A stretch of 64,000 nt of DNA from Thermoflavimicrobium daqui (GCF_003313465.1 NZ_KZ845664.1:124001-188000), one strand, 5' to 3'. Positions 47,582 through 55,675 are shown, counted from the stretch's first letter. Numbers and translations are program-made. The notes: generated from the sequence alone by a model not told the origin.

Positions 47582-48013
47582 AACGTATTAAAAAATCTAG
47601 CAGATGCCTTTTCTCGCTTCTTCAAAAAGCAGAATGACCGCCCAAAGTTTAAGAGTAGAAAGAATCCTATTCAATCTTATACCAGTCAATGCAATTATCC
47701 AAAGCAAGGAAAACCAACAATTGAAGTCACGGGAAATAAAATCAAACTCCCTAAGCTCGGTTGGATAAAATTTGCTAAATCTCGAGAAGTAGAGGGACGG
47801 ATCCTTGTTGCTACGATTTGGCAGAATCGATCGGGTAAATACTTTGTGTCGATCCTTTGCGAAATGAATGTTTGTCCATATATTCCAGTACCCAAAGATA
47901 AAGGGGTTGGTGTTGACTTAGGACTCAAGGATTTTATTATTCTTTCTGATGGTAAGAAAGAAAACGCTCCTAAGTTTTTTAGAAAGTACGAGAAACAGCT
48001 AGCGAAAGCTTAG
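47582..48013 (+). pseudogene. TnpB (IS200/IS605 family) remnant, truncated at both ends
   Basis: About 143 codons matching the middle of TnpB: LKNLADAFSRFFKKQ, FKSRKNPIQSYTSQ, GWIKFAKSREVEGRI, and the first RuvC Asp in GVGVDLGLKDFIILSDG. It stops after YEKQLAKA. The N-terminal part, the rest of RuvC and the zinc finger are missing, so it cannot be active. The 5' end is fused directly to a broken CRISPR repeat. Confidence 0.85.
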
Positions 48014-48048
48014 CGAGATATCCAATACTTAATCATTTTCCAGAACAC

Positions 48049-48091
48049 AAAAAAGCCCTCGATTTCGCTAATAGCAAATCAGGGGCTTATC
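48049..48091 (-). terminator. Rho-independent terminator for the tRNA-like transcript
   Basis: On the minus strand, AAGCCCCTGATTT pairs with AAATCGAGGGCTT around a small loop and is followed by TTTTTTG. It lies 16 nt beyond the second tRNA-like element. Confidence 0.75.
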
Positions 48092-48106
48092 TTATGCGAA
48101 ATGAAA

Positions 48107-48174
48107 AATGCGGGAAGGACTCAAACCTTCATTTCCTGCAGGAAAGGCAGGCGTTTTAATTAAACTACCGCATT
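48107..48174 (-). ncRNA. tRNA-like RNA 2 (UUC-type anticodon loop)
   Basis: A 68-nt cloverleaf on the minus strand. The acceptor stem is AATGCGG paired with CCGCATT (7 of 7), then U8-A9. The D stem GTTT/AAAC has a 5-nt loop AATTA. The anticodon stem CCTGC/GCAGG has loop CTTTCCT (anticodon TTC, Glu, if decoded). The variable loop is AAAT. The T stem GAAGG/CCTTC has loop TTTGAGT. The D loop lacks the G18-G19 pair and the T loop lacks C56, so the normal elbow cannot form. No CCA is encoded. It shares its first base with the 3' end of the neighbour. Confidence 0.65.
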
Positions 48175-48242
48175 ACACAGGAAGGAGTTTGACCTTCATC
48201 CCCATGCTTGAAAGGCAGGTGCTTTAATTAAGCTACTGTGTA
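48174..48242 (-). ncRNA. tRNA-like RNA 1 (UUC-type anticodon loop)
   Basis: A 69-nt cloverleaf on the minus strand. Acceptor TACACAG/CTGTGTA (7 of 7), U8-A9. D stem GCTT/AAGC with loop AATTA. Anticodon stem CCTGC/GCATG with one C-U mismatch and loop CTTTCAA (anticodon TTC). Variable loop GGGAT. T stem GAAGG/CCTTC with loop TCAAACT. Relative to RNA 2 the acceptor and D stems differ by compensating changes, which argues for selection on structure. The D-loop GG and T-loop TTC are again missing. Confidence 0.65.
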
Positions 48243-48247
48243 CAGAA

Positions 48248-48276
48248 ATTTTAGCATATGTTATGATGTTTGTAAA
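48248..48276 (-). promoter_or_regulatory. Promoter of the tRNA-like pair
   Basis: On the minus strand, TTTACA (48276-48271), a 17-nt spacer and the extended -10 TGCTAAAAT (hexamer 48253-48248). The first tRNA-like element begins 5 nt after the -10, a spacing at which transcription would start at or beside its 5' end. Confidence 0.75.
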
Positions 48277-48294
48277 TATTTATAAGGTGATAAA

Positions 48295-49410
48295 ATGTTA
48301 AATCAGGAAAAACAACATGAAAATAAGCAAAAAAAGTATAAATGTTATGTATGCAAACAGCCCATTCTAGTTAAGCATCCCCACTATCAAAAGCTTTGTT
48401 ATGAATGTGGTGAATTTAACGAAAAGAAGCGATTGGCTAAACATAACTTAAGCGCTTATATTGCTTTGGTTACTGGTGGGAGAACTAAAATCGGATACTA
48501 TACTGCTTTACGATTACTGCGAGATGGGGCACGGGTTATCGTCACCAGTCGATTTCCTTATAACGCTTTGTTGTCTTATATTCAGGAGCCGGATTTCGAA
48601 ATGTGGAAAGATCGAATTCAAATTTATGGGCTTGATTTTAGACAGCTCGATAAAGTAGAGAAGTTTACATATTTTTTAGATCAACATTTTCCATACATCG
48701 ATATTATTATCAATAATGCTGCACAGACCGTCCGAATGTCAGATGAGGAATATCATGCATTGTCTTTAAACGAACTTGAATTACAAAAACAACTAACTAG
48801 TAGTCAAATCTTACAACTTACAGCGGATGAAATTCCGGTTTCCGAGTTTGAAGATTCAAATATCATATCTTCAGAATTTCAATCCTTACAGCTATTCAAT
48901 CGAGAGGTCGAGTTAATGTCACAGTGTTCACCACAGCAAAATTCTTGGATTGCACAACCTCATCAAATATCAGTTGTAGAGATGTTAGAGGTTCAAGTGA
49001 TTAATGTGACAGCACCTTTTATGATAAATACAAAATTAAAATCAGCGATGTTACGAAGTCCGAATCGGAATCGATTTATTATTAATGTTTCCTCTGCAGA
49101 GGGGAAATTTAATATGAAACGCAAAGGTAGTTATCATGTACATACGAATATGGCGAAGGCTTCATTAAATATGATGACGCTTACCATGTCCAAAGAATAT
49201 AAGAAGGATCGGATTTTTATGACCAGTGTGGACCCAGGTTGGGTATCCAATCAAATTCCAGAAGAAGCGAAATCGAAGACGAAAATTCAGCTCCCACTAG
49301 ACTTCCATGATGCAGCTGCTCGGATTTGTGATCCAATCTATGAGGGTAAAGATGTAGAAAAGCCACATACGGGTGTGTTTTTTAAAGATTATCAGGTCGT
49401 TGATTGGTAA
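48295..49410 (+). CDS. SDR-family oxidoreductase-like protein with N-terminal zinc finger
   Basis: 371 residues. An N-terminal CxxC-x(17)-CxxC zinc ribbon (CYVCKQP then CYECGEF, about 17-42) precedes a Rossmann fold: ALVTGGRTKIGYYTALRL cofactor loop, INNAAQTVR, NVSSAEG. At the catalytic site the usual YxxxK is HTNMAK: Lys is present but the Tyr position holds Thr. DPGWVSNQIP follows, as in the SDR fold. The redox activity is therefore uncertain. ATG start with AAGGTGA, divergent from the tRNA-like promoter. Confidence 0.8.
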   Translation: MLNQEKQHENKQKKYKCYVCKQPILVKHPHYQKLCYECGEFNEKKRLAKHNLSAYIALVTGGRTKIGYYTALRLLRDGARVIVTSRFPYNALLSYIQEPDFEMWKDRIQIYGLDFRQLDKVEKFTYFLDQHFPYIDIIINNAAQTVRMSDEEYHALSLNELELQKQLTSSQILQLTADEIPVSEFEDSNIISSEFQSLQLFNREVELMSQCSPQQNSWIAQPHQISVVEMLEVQVINVTAPFMINTKLKSAMLRSPNRNRFIINVSSAEGKFNMKRKGSYHVHTNMAKASLNMMTLTMSKEYKKDRIFMTSVDPGWVSNQIPEEAKSKTKIQLPLDFHDAAARICDPIYEGKDVEKPHTGVFFKDYQVVDW

Positions 49411-49421
49411 TGCATCCTTAT

Positions 49422-49468
49422 AAAAAAGCCGTTTTCCTCCATAGTTAGAGGGAAACGGCTTTTTATTA
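49422..49468. terminator. Bidirectional rho-independent terminator
   Basis: Stem AAAAGCCGTTTTCCTC paired with GAGGGAAACGGCTTTT, U-runs both ways, between the convergent SDR and lipase genes. Confidence 0.85.
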
Positions 49469-49469
49469 T

Positions 49470-51080
49470 TTAGTTTGCTACATGAATGGAGACGACTTCG
49501 GTTCGCTCAAAAGGCTTCCCATCTTTGGTTTTTCCTTTGATTTCAACAGTGATATTCATTGTACCTGACTTGGCAGACGCCTTTAACTCCTTGATTAACT
49601 TCCCTTTTCCATTTGGTTTTGCTTCAGGTTGGCTTGTCCGCTTTTTATCGGTTGAAACCGTTTTCATTATAACTTTAAGAGAAGATAAGTCATATTTTTC
49701 AGGTTGATTTAATTGAACTTGGATAGGGATATTTTGATTCGCTTTGACTGTTTGATCCACATGGACCGAAACAGTGTCAGCCCCATTAAAATAAGTGGTT
49801 AATAAATATGCATCTTTTTGTTTGCTGTTAATTTTTACTTTCCACTGTCCAGCTTCAGGTTGTTTGATTACAAATGCTTGTTGGTTGGCACCTTTAAAAA
49901 ATTCCTTATCTTCATTTTGATGATATACGGTACTCTTGTTGTTATAAATTTTGCCGGATGGTGAAATAAGTGTAACCTTCGTATTTTTATATTTAGTCAG
50001 TAAGTTAAACACAGCTTCTTTCGCCGACGAATCGACTGAGACATATTTTTCTACAGATTGATTCGCTTTCAGTGGTCCACCTGTAACGGATTCTTCCATG
50101 GGTTGTGGCGGTGTAGATACTTTAGGAGCTTCTACGCGAAGATTGCTACTAGCGGTAAGGTTAGAAACAATTTTCGGAAATACCTCTGAACCTTTTCGCA
50201 TCTGGTCGTGATCGAGCTTCGCTGTAAACATGTGATTACCATATGGAAGTTTGGTACTCCATTCGTTGACCATCCCATCATTAGGACCATATTGCGAAAG
50301 ATAAGATCCACCAAACCAAAGTGCTTTAAATGTTGGACCCCAATGGGTTCCAGCGGAAGTATAATATTTATTTTTATTAACATGGGTATGCGAATCGGTT
50401 TGCTCACGGAATTTTTTCATATTCCCTGTTTGGAGTGACTCCGTTCCTTTATCTTTTCTACCTAGTAGTTCAGCAAGCCAACCAGCATACCAGCTATACG
50501 CAAGATCAGCCAGGTTTGATCCATGATGTGGTGAAGCTAAACTAATCGCTTTATTCACATATGGATAAGCATTATAGTGTACAAGGGCTGCTTGAGTATC
50601 TACGCCACCTTTACTATGACCAACAATATTTACTTTTTGTCCAAAATAAGCATAAATTTTTTGTAAAGTTTCTGCGAGTAAGCGACCATTTTCCCAAGGA
50701 GTTTGTGCTTCACCGTTTGCATCATAGAGTTGTACAAAGGCAGTTCGAAAGCCATTTTGATAAGCTAATTCATACATTTCATTATGACCATAATAGGTGG
50801 TATCTCCCCACCAATAAGATTGTGCTTCACCGTGAAGACCTTGTACAAAGACAATGGGTGGTTGATTATTCACATTAGGTGGTGTAGCTCCTAAAAACCA
50901 AGTGCCGGGCTTTTTGGGGTTATCTTGATTTAACATCGGTTTAGGAAGTGGAACAGATGTTGGTTGAATCGAATTTGAACTCGAACTATGTTGGGTTGCT
51001 GCTAGGGCAGGTGTAGCACTCATCGCTAATAGAGTCGTAATACCTAAAGCAGATAAGGCGATACGCAAAGAACGTTTCAA
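49470..51080 (-). CDS. Secreted lipase / triacylglycerol esterase
   Basis: About 537 residues. A signal peptide (ALSALGITTLLAMSATPALAA) is followed by an alpha/beta-hydrolase domain related to Bacillus/Geobacillus thermostable lipases. PPIVFVQGLHGEAQSYWWGD holds the oxyanion region, nucleophile motif GHSKGG follows, then ISLASPHHGSNLADLAY. The catalytic Asp and His lie in the YGPNDGMVNEWST to LDHDQM region. The C-terminal 190 residues form beta-rich domains, perhaps for substrate or surface binding. The start is TTG 51080, 7 nt after AAAGGAG; the ATG at 51116 has no site and spoils the signal peptide. Confidence 0.88.
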   Translation of the reverse strand: MKRSLRIALSALGITTLLAMSATPALAATQHSSSSNSIQPTSVPLPKPMLNQDNPKKPGTWFLGATPPNVNNQPPIVFVQGLHGEAQSYWWGDTTYYGHNEMYELAYQNGFRTAFVQLYDANGEAQTPWENGRLLAETLQKIYAYFGQKVNIVGHSKGGVDTQAALVHYNAYPYVNKAISLASPHHGSNLADLAYSWYAGWLAELLGRKDKGTESLQTGNMKKFREQTDSHTHVNKNKYYTSAGTHWGPTFKALWFGGSYLSQYGPNDGMVNEWSTKLPYGNHMFTAKLDHDQMRKGSEVFPKIVSNLTASSNLRVEAPKVSTPPQPMEESVTGGPLKANQSVEKYVSVDSSAKEAVFNLLTKYKNTKVTLISPSGKIYNNKSTVYHQNEDKEFFKGANQQAFVIKQPEAGQWKVKINSKQKDAYLLTTYFNGADTVSVHVDQTVKANQNIPIQVQLNQPEKYDLSSLKVIMKTVSTDKKRTSQPEAKPNGKGKLIKELKASAKSGTMNITVEIKGKTKDGKPFERTEVVSIHVAN

Positions 51081-51115
51081 GTAGATTCTCCTTTCGATAT
51101 TGGAATAAAACACCA

Positions 51116-51194
51116 AAAATAATAGAGTATATAGAAGTATTATTATTTATTCTATATACTCTATTATTTTAAATGTTTATTATTATAATGTAAA
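51116..51194 (-). promoter_or_regulatory. Lipase promoter overlapped by a perfect 21-bp inverted repeat
   Basis: On the minus strand, TTTACA (51194-51189), a 17-nt spacer and TAAAAT (51171-51166). A perfect 21-bp inverted repeat (arms 51116-51136 and 51150-51170, 13-nt centre) starts within the -10 and covers the first transcribed bases. It could be an operator or a 5' UTR hairpin. Confidence 0.7.
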
Positions 51195-51538
51195 TATGAT
51201 TTATTATATTCAGTATATTCATTAAATTATATATAGAGTGTTAATTTGAGTTAATAATGGATAAGGCTTATTTCGATATAACAATGATTTATATGTTTTC
51301 TATAAAGATCAGTAACGTGCTTAGGTAATCATTGATGGATATTCAGTTGAAATGGGATCGATTTTTATATCATTGTACATGATACAGCCAGTTGGTTAAT
51401 AACTTTTCTTCCTTAGAAAATTTTTATATGGGTTAGTTGGTCTTGATTCAACTTATCAATTAAACCTATACTATCATGTGGGTTTTTTTGGTATGATATT
51501 TAGTAGATAGAGTTATAAGAGCATGCCTAATCATTCGT
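51195..51538. other. Intergenic region between lipase promoter and structured element
   Basis: AT-rich DNA in which I see no gene. It may hold further regulatory sites for the lipase. Confidence 0.4.
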
Positions 51539-51690
51539 TCAAAAACTTAGATCACTCCTAGATTAAGAGTGAATCGTTTTTGTGTAGGATCGACTTTTGC
51601 GCCAACCCTTTAACGGGAGTGAGTAGTGAAGCATGAGCGACTGCTTTAGAAGGCAGCCTCTATAAATCAAATTCATAGTTTAAAGGAAGG
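51539..51690 (+). ncRNA. Structured element resembling the right end (omega-RNA) of a TnpB transposon
   Basis: A nested hairpin (CAAAAAC with GTTTTTG, inner TCACTC with GAGTGA, 51539-51583) is followed by CAACCCTTTAACGGGAG and by GAGCGACTGCTTTAGAAGGC with AGCC. This layout, ending in a GC-rich loop and CTATAAATCAAA, is what I recall of omega-RNA scaffolds at the ends of IS200/IS605 tnpB genes. No tnpB is beside it. It runs into the leader of the next gene. Confidence 0.4.
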
Positions 51691-51699
51691 AGCCGCCAA

Positions 51700-52500
51700 G
51701 TGATAAAGACTATAGGGGAAGAAGTAGCGCAGATAATAGAACGGCATTTGATTAAGCACTGGATGTATTTTAAAAATACTCAAGAAAGTATCCATATTGA
51801 TAATGCTACACTTAAATACATTTCTGCTCCTCCGTATAACCGTGTTTTATATACAGATTGGCTAGGTCTTAAAAAGCAACATCAAGAAGCTACGGTTCAT
51901 CAATTAATTAAGCACTGTGATCAAGAAGGTGAGCCACTCTTATGGATGATCGGTCCTTCGACAAAATCATTCGATTTAGATAAAGCCTTAATAAATATGG
52001 GGCTTAGACATCATGAAAATTGGATCGGGATGGTAAAAAGCTTAACAGATTATACTTTGGCAAATTCCTATCGTCATGATTTTATATTTAAACGAGTGAT
52101 GAATGAAGATGATCTAAAAAAGTGGGTTGATGTCTATGTAAGGGGGTATGGAAAGCCAACTGATGATAAGGAAGCTATATTTGATCGTTTTAAACAAATA
52201 GTTAAAAGTAAGCAAAATGAATATCAATTGTACTTAGGAAACTATCAAAATGAACCCGCTGTAGCAGGTACCTTATTTTTTGATCATGATATCGCAGGTT
52301 TATATTGTATTACGACTGCTCCACAAATGCGACGAAAAGGACTCGCAACCATTTATCTACAAAATTTGCTTGATACAGCCAAGCAGCAAGGAGCTTCCAC
52401 ATGTATTCTCCATGCCACTGATGCAGGAAAACCAGCTTATGAAAAGTTAGGCTTTCAGTCGGTTTGTATGTTTCAAGTTTACAAATGGAATAAAGTATAG
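51700..52500 (+). CDS. GNAT-family N-acetyltransferase
   Basis: 266 residues. The C-terminal 140 residues form a GNAT fold with acetyl-CoA loop APQMRRKGLATIYLQNLL and the end strand region AYEKLGFQSVCMFQVYKW. The N-terminal 120 residues are a less conserved GNAT-like half (WMIGPSTKSFDLDKALINMG). The substrate is unknown. GTG 51700 follows GGAAGGAG by 7 nt. Confidence 0.8.
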   Translation: MIKTIGEEVAQIIERHLIKHWMYFKNTQESIHIDNATLKYISAPPYNRVLYTDWLGLKKQHQEATVHQLIKHCDQEGEPLLWMIGPSTKSFDLDKALINMGLRHHENWIGMVKSLTDYTLANSYRHDFIFKRVMNEDDLKKWVDVYVRGYGKPTDDKEAIFDRFKQIVKSKQNEYQLYLGNYQNEPAVAGTLFFDHDIAGLYCITTAPQMRRKGLATIYLQNLLDTAKQQGASTCILHATDAGKPAYEKLGFQSVCMFQVYKWNKV

Positions 52501-52571
52501 GGCTATTCATGTGGATTCGCTGGTATATGCTTTTGTTCAAATAACCAAGGGAATGTACAAGAATCTCAAAA

Positions 52572-52626
52572 TAAAAACAAGCTATTCATTCTTTAGGTTA
52601 TAAAGAAAGAGTAGCTTGTTTTTATT
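52572..52626. terminator. Bidirectional rho-independent terminator
   Basis: AAAAACAAGCTA pairs with TAGCTTGTTTTT around an AT-rich stem-loop, between the convergent acetyltransferase and ada genes. Confidence 0.75.
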
Positions 52627-52681
52627 TGAAAGTATAAGGGGGATGAGAACTTCTCATGGATATCTTCAAAGTTTCATCCAT

Positions 52682-53743
52682 TTATATGAGGGTATTCCTT
52701 ATTCCTTGCTGTTCATGATGAATTAACCATTTTTTGCGTCCTAATCCGCCACCATAGCCACCTAGTTCACCACTAGAATTGATAACACGGTGACATGGAA
52801 TGATGATCGCGAGCTGATTAGCACCATTTGCTTGAGCAACAGCACGATAGGCAGTAGGATTCCCAAGTGTAGCTGCTATTTGAGCATATGACCTTGTTTC
52901 TCCAAAAGGAATTTTTTGTAGTTCTTCCCAAACCCGCTTTTGAAAGTGGGTTCCAAGTAAAAATATGGGTGTCTTAAATTCTCTTAGCTTACCATCAAAA
53001 TACTGATTTAGTTCATGTTCAATGGATCGAATGGGTTTAGTATAACCAGGAATAATCGCAGATTTTGTTTTCTCTCTTAGGCGTTCGATCTCTCGTTCCA
53101 AACCTCGACGATCCACAAATTCTAAAAGATAAAGTGCTTCTTCACTTGCGATTGCAATCATTGGACCGAGCTGAGTATCTAGCCATGATGCATATAGAAT
53201 GTTCAACTTTCCATGCATGGTAGGAGCTGACCCCATAATACGGAAAAACGCATCCCTAAAACCACTACTAGATTCATAACCGGTTGATAGCTGTGCATCG
53301 ATGACTGCTTTACCTGCTCTAATTTGTTGCATAGCTAGTCCCATTCTCCGTGCCCGTGCATATTCGACGAATGTCATGCCAAATCGTTTTTTGAACTGAC
53401 GGCGTGCTGTTGAAGGATCAATGGATAGCTTTTGAAAATCTTCATCCTTCCATCTTTTCTCAGGGTTTTCTTCAACCGCTGTTACCAGCTTTTGGACAAG
53501 CTCTGAAACATGATTGGGATGAGAAAGTGGACAACAGCGTTTACAAGGGCGAAATCCAGCTAGAAGTGCTTGCTGAGCGGTGGTAAAAAATTCGCAGTTC
53601 CTAAATTCCGGCTTTCTTGCTGGACAGGTCGGGCGACAAAATACGCCCGTTGTTTTGACACCTACATAAAAAACACCTTCATACTCTGTTTTTCTGTCTA
53701 TTAATGCCTGATAATATTCTTTTTTATTTTCGTCTGTTATCAT
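52682..53743 (-). CDS. ada: Ada: methylphosphotriester-sensing regulator fused to O6-methylguanine-DNA methyltransferase
   Basis: 353 residues with all three Ada parts: an N-terminal zinc domain (TTGVFCRPTCPARKPEFRNC then FRPCKRC) whose Cys accepts methyl groups from phosphotriesters, an AraC-type helix-turn-helix (FKKRFGMTFVEYARARRMG), and a C-terminal alkyltransferase with active Cys in IIPCHRVINSSGELGGYGGG. It repairs and senses alkylation damage. ATG behind AAGGAGAGA. Confidence 0.95.
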   Translation of the reverse strand: MITDENKKEYYQALIDRKTEYEGVFYVGVKTTGVFCRPTCPARKPEFRNCEFFTTAQQALLAGFRPCKRCCPLSHPNHVSELVQKLVTAVEENPEKRWKDEDFQKLSIDPSTARRQFKKRFGMTFVEYARARRMGLAMQQIRAGKAVIDAQLSTGYESSSGFRDAFFRIMGSAPTMHGKLNILYASWLDTQLGPMIAIASEEALYLLEFVDRRGLEREIERLREKTKSAIIPGYTKPIRSIEHELNQYFDGKLREFKTPIFLLGTHFQKRVWEELQKIPFGETRSYAQIAATLGNPTAYRAVAQANGANQLAIIIPCHRVINSSGELGGYGGGLGRKKWLIHHEQQGIRNTLI

Positions 53744-53759
53744 TCTTGTGTTATCTCTC

Positions 53760-54148
53760 CTTAATTACGATCCCCTAAACCGTTCGATATGTTCCTATTA
53801 TATTTAAGTTGATAAAATGCCGCCGCCGAAATTTGAGCATGGATTTTTTGTTTTATGGAACAGGGTAGTCCCTTGATCTAGATAATCAGAACCTCATTGG
53901 GAAGCTAGATTTTTCCTTAGAAGCATGCCAAGATTTGAGTATGGCTAAAACTATAACAAATGAACATAAAAAGGAAGGAACGTTGAATAAACAAAAATGC
54001 GAGTGAATCGATTGCTTTCTATAAGTGTTGCATACTCATACGTTGATCCAGAATCCAATATCTAGGAAATAATAAAATCGATGCAGGTTTATGTAAAAAT
54101 TTGCAGAAATGGTAATCATGAAAATTTGATGGTTCGGAGGAAGGATCT
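53760..54148. other. Intergenic region between ada and comM
   Basis: About 390 bp. It may hold the ada promoter and, near 54136, the comM ribosome site. I see no gene, RNA or strong hairpin. Confidence 0.4.
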
Positions 54149-55675
54149 TTGTATGCCAAAACTTATAGCGCTAGTGTCCTTGGAATCGATGGATTTATCG
54201 TTGAAGTGGAAGTCGATATTAGCAATGGGTTACCTGTCTTTGAAATTGTAGGACTACCCGACTCAGCAGTAAGAGAAGCAAAAGATCGTGTTCGAGCAGC
54301 GATTAAGAATAGCCAAGCTAATTTTCCCTTACAGCGAATTACGACCAATCTAGCACCAGCAGATATCAAAAAAGAAGGTTCAGGTTTTGATCTAGCTATT
54401 GCACTGGGTCTTCTCGTAGCTAGCGATCAACTTAAAATAGAAGAAATAAAAGAGACTCTTTTGATTGGAGAACTTGCATTAGATGGAACTCTTCGCCCAC
54501 TCCATGGCGTATTGCCCATGGTCATGTCAGCCAAAGAGCAGGGATTCAAACAAGTCCTACTACCTTACCCCAATGCGCAAGAAGGAGCTTTAGTCGAAGG
54601 GATGAGAGTGATCCCGATCCAGACACTACAGGAAGCGACGCTCTTTTTTCGTAAGGAATGGACCCCCGCATCGATTGAGACAGATATATCTAATGAAACT
54701 TCTATGCATACCGTTGATTTTTCTGATGTTCAAGGACAACATCATGTCAAAAGGGCGATGGAAGTGGCAGCAGCAGGTGGGCATAATCTCTTGCTCATTG
54801 GACCGCCGGGCTCTGGTAAAACGATGCTAGCACGCAGGATCTCAACAATTCTCCCTCGCATGAGTTTGCAAGAATCACTAGAGGTGACCAAGATCTGTAG
54901 TATTGCGGGTTTAACGACCGAACGTGGACGATTGGTGACAGAACGCCCCTTTCGCTCTCCGCATCACACGATCTCACAGGCAGGCCTTATTGGTGGAGGA
55001 ACCATTCCGAAACCAGGCGAAGTGAGCCTAGCGCATCGAGGGGTATTATTTTTGGATGAGTTACCTGAGTTTTCGAAAACTGCGTTAGAAGTACTCCGAC
55101 AGCCCTTAGAGGATCGAGAAGTCACCATCGGACGAGCGCGCGCTGTACTAACATACCCCGCTGAATTTGTACTAATAGGATCGATGAATCCTTGTCCTTG
55201 TGGATTTTTTGGTTACGATGAAGATCGTGCTTGTACATGTACACCCCGCCAAGTACAGCGCTATCGATCGAAGATATCAGGACCGTTACTTGATCGGATG
55301 GATATTCATATCGAAGTACCTCGGGTTGATTATAAAACTTTATCCTCATCGACTACGAGTGAACCATCCGAAACGATTCGTAGGCGGGTTAATCAAGCAC
55401 GTGCAGCCCAAGCGGAGCGATTTCGTAGTTCAGATACCTTATGTAATGGGTCAATGGGTGCCAATGACATTCGGAAATATTGTAAGTTGGATAAAGAATC
55501 ACGGGATTTACTAAAACAGTCTTTTGATACTCTCGGCTTAAGCGCTCGTGCCCATGATCGTATCCTTAAGGTAGCGCGAACGATCGCGGATCTCGCTCAA
55601 AAAGAACAAGTGGAGCTAGAGCATATCGCCGAGGCAATCCAGTATCGAGCATTGGATCGGAAATTTTGGGAGTAG
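54149..55675 (+). CDS. comM: ComM/YifB family Mg-chelatase-like AAA+ helicase
   Basis: 508 residues. An N-terminal Lon-like domain (NGLPVFEIVGLPDSAVREAKDRVRAAI) is followed by an AAA+ core with Walker A GPPGSGKTMLARR near residue 216, Walker B VLFLDELPEFS and the cysteine motif NPCPCGFFG with ACTCTP. The family's branch-migration helicase role in natural transformation is known from Gammaproteobacteria. TTG start 4 nt after GGAGGAAGGA. It normally follows yraN; here they are 17 kb apart. Confidence 0.93.
   Translation: MYAKTYSASVLGIDGFIVEVEVDISNGLPVFEIVGLPDSAVREAKDRVRAAIKNSQANFPLQRITTNLAPADIKKEGSGFDLAIALGLLVASDQLKIEEIKETLLIGELALDGTLRPLHGVLPMVMSAKEQGFKQVLLPYPNAQEGALVEGMRVIPIQTLQEATLFFRKEWTPASIETDISNETSMHTVDFSDVQGQHHVKRAMEVAAAGGHNLLLIGPPGSGKTMLARRISTILPRMSLQESLEVTKICSIAGLTTERGRLVTERPFRSPHHTISQAGLIGGGTIPKPGEVSLAHRGVLFLDELPEFSKTALEVLRQPLEDREVTIGRARAVLTYPAEFVLIGSMNPCPCGFFGYDEDRACTCTPRQVQRYRSKISGPLLDRMDIHIEVPRVDYKTLSSSTTSEPSETIRRRVNQARAAQAERFRSSDTLCNGSMGANDIRKYCKLDKESRDLLKQSFDTLGLSARAHDRILKVARTIADLAQKEQVELEHIAEAIQYRALDRKFWE

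Noticed and set aside
48107-48242. Ordinary tRNA-Glu genes
   Set aside because: The loops lack G18-G19 and TTC, the variable and D loops are short, and the two molecules share a base, so they do not fit canonical translational tRNAs.
50561-50878. 105-codon plus-strand frame within the lipase gene
   Set aside because: Antisense shadow; the lipase frame has a signal peptide, ribosome site and GHSKGG motif.
51539-51690. T-box or other riboswitch upstream of the acetyltransferase
   Set aside because: No T-box core (AGGGTGG/ACCGCG) or other riboswitch core that I can recognise; a transposon-end resemblance fits better.
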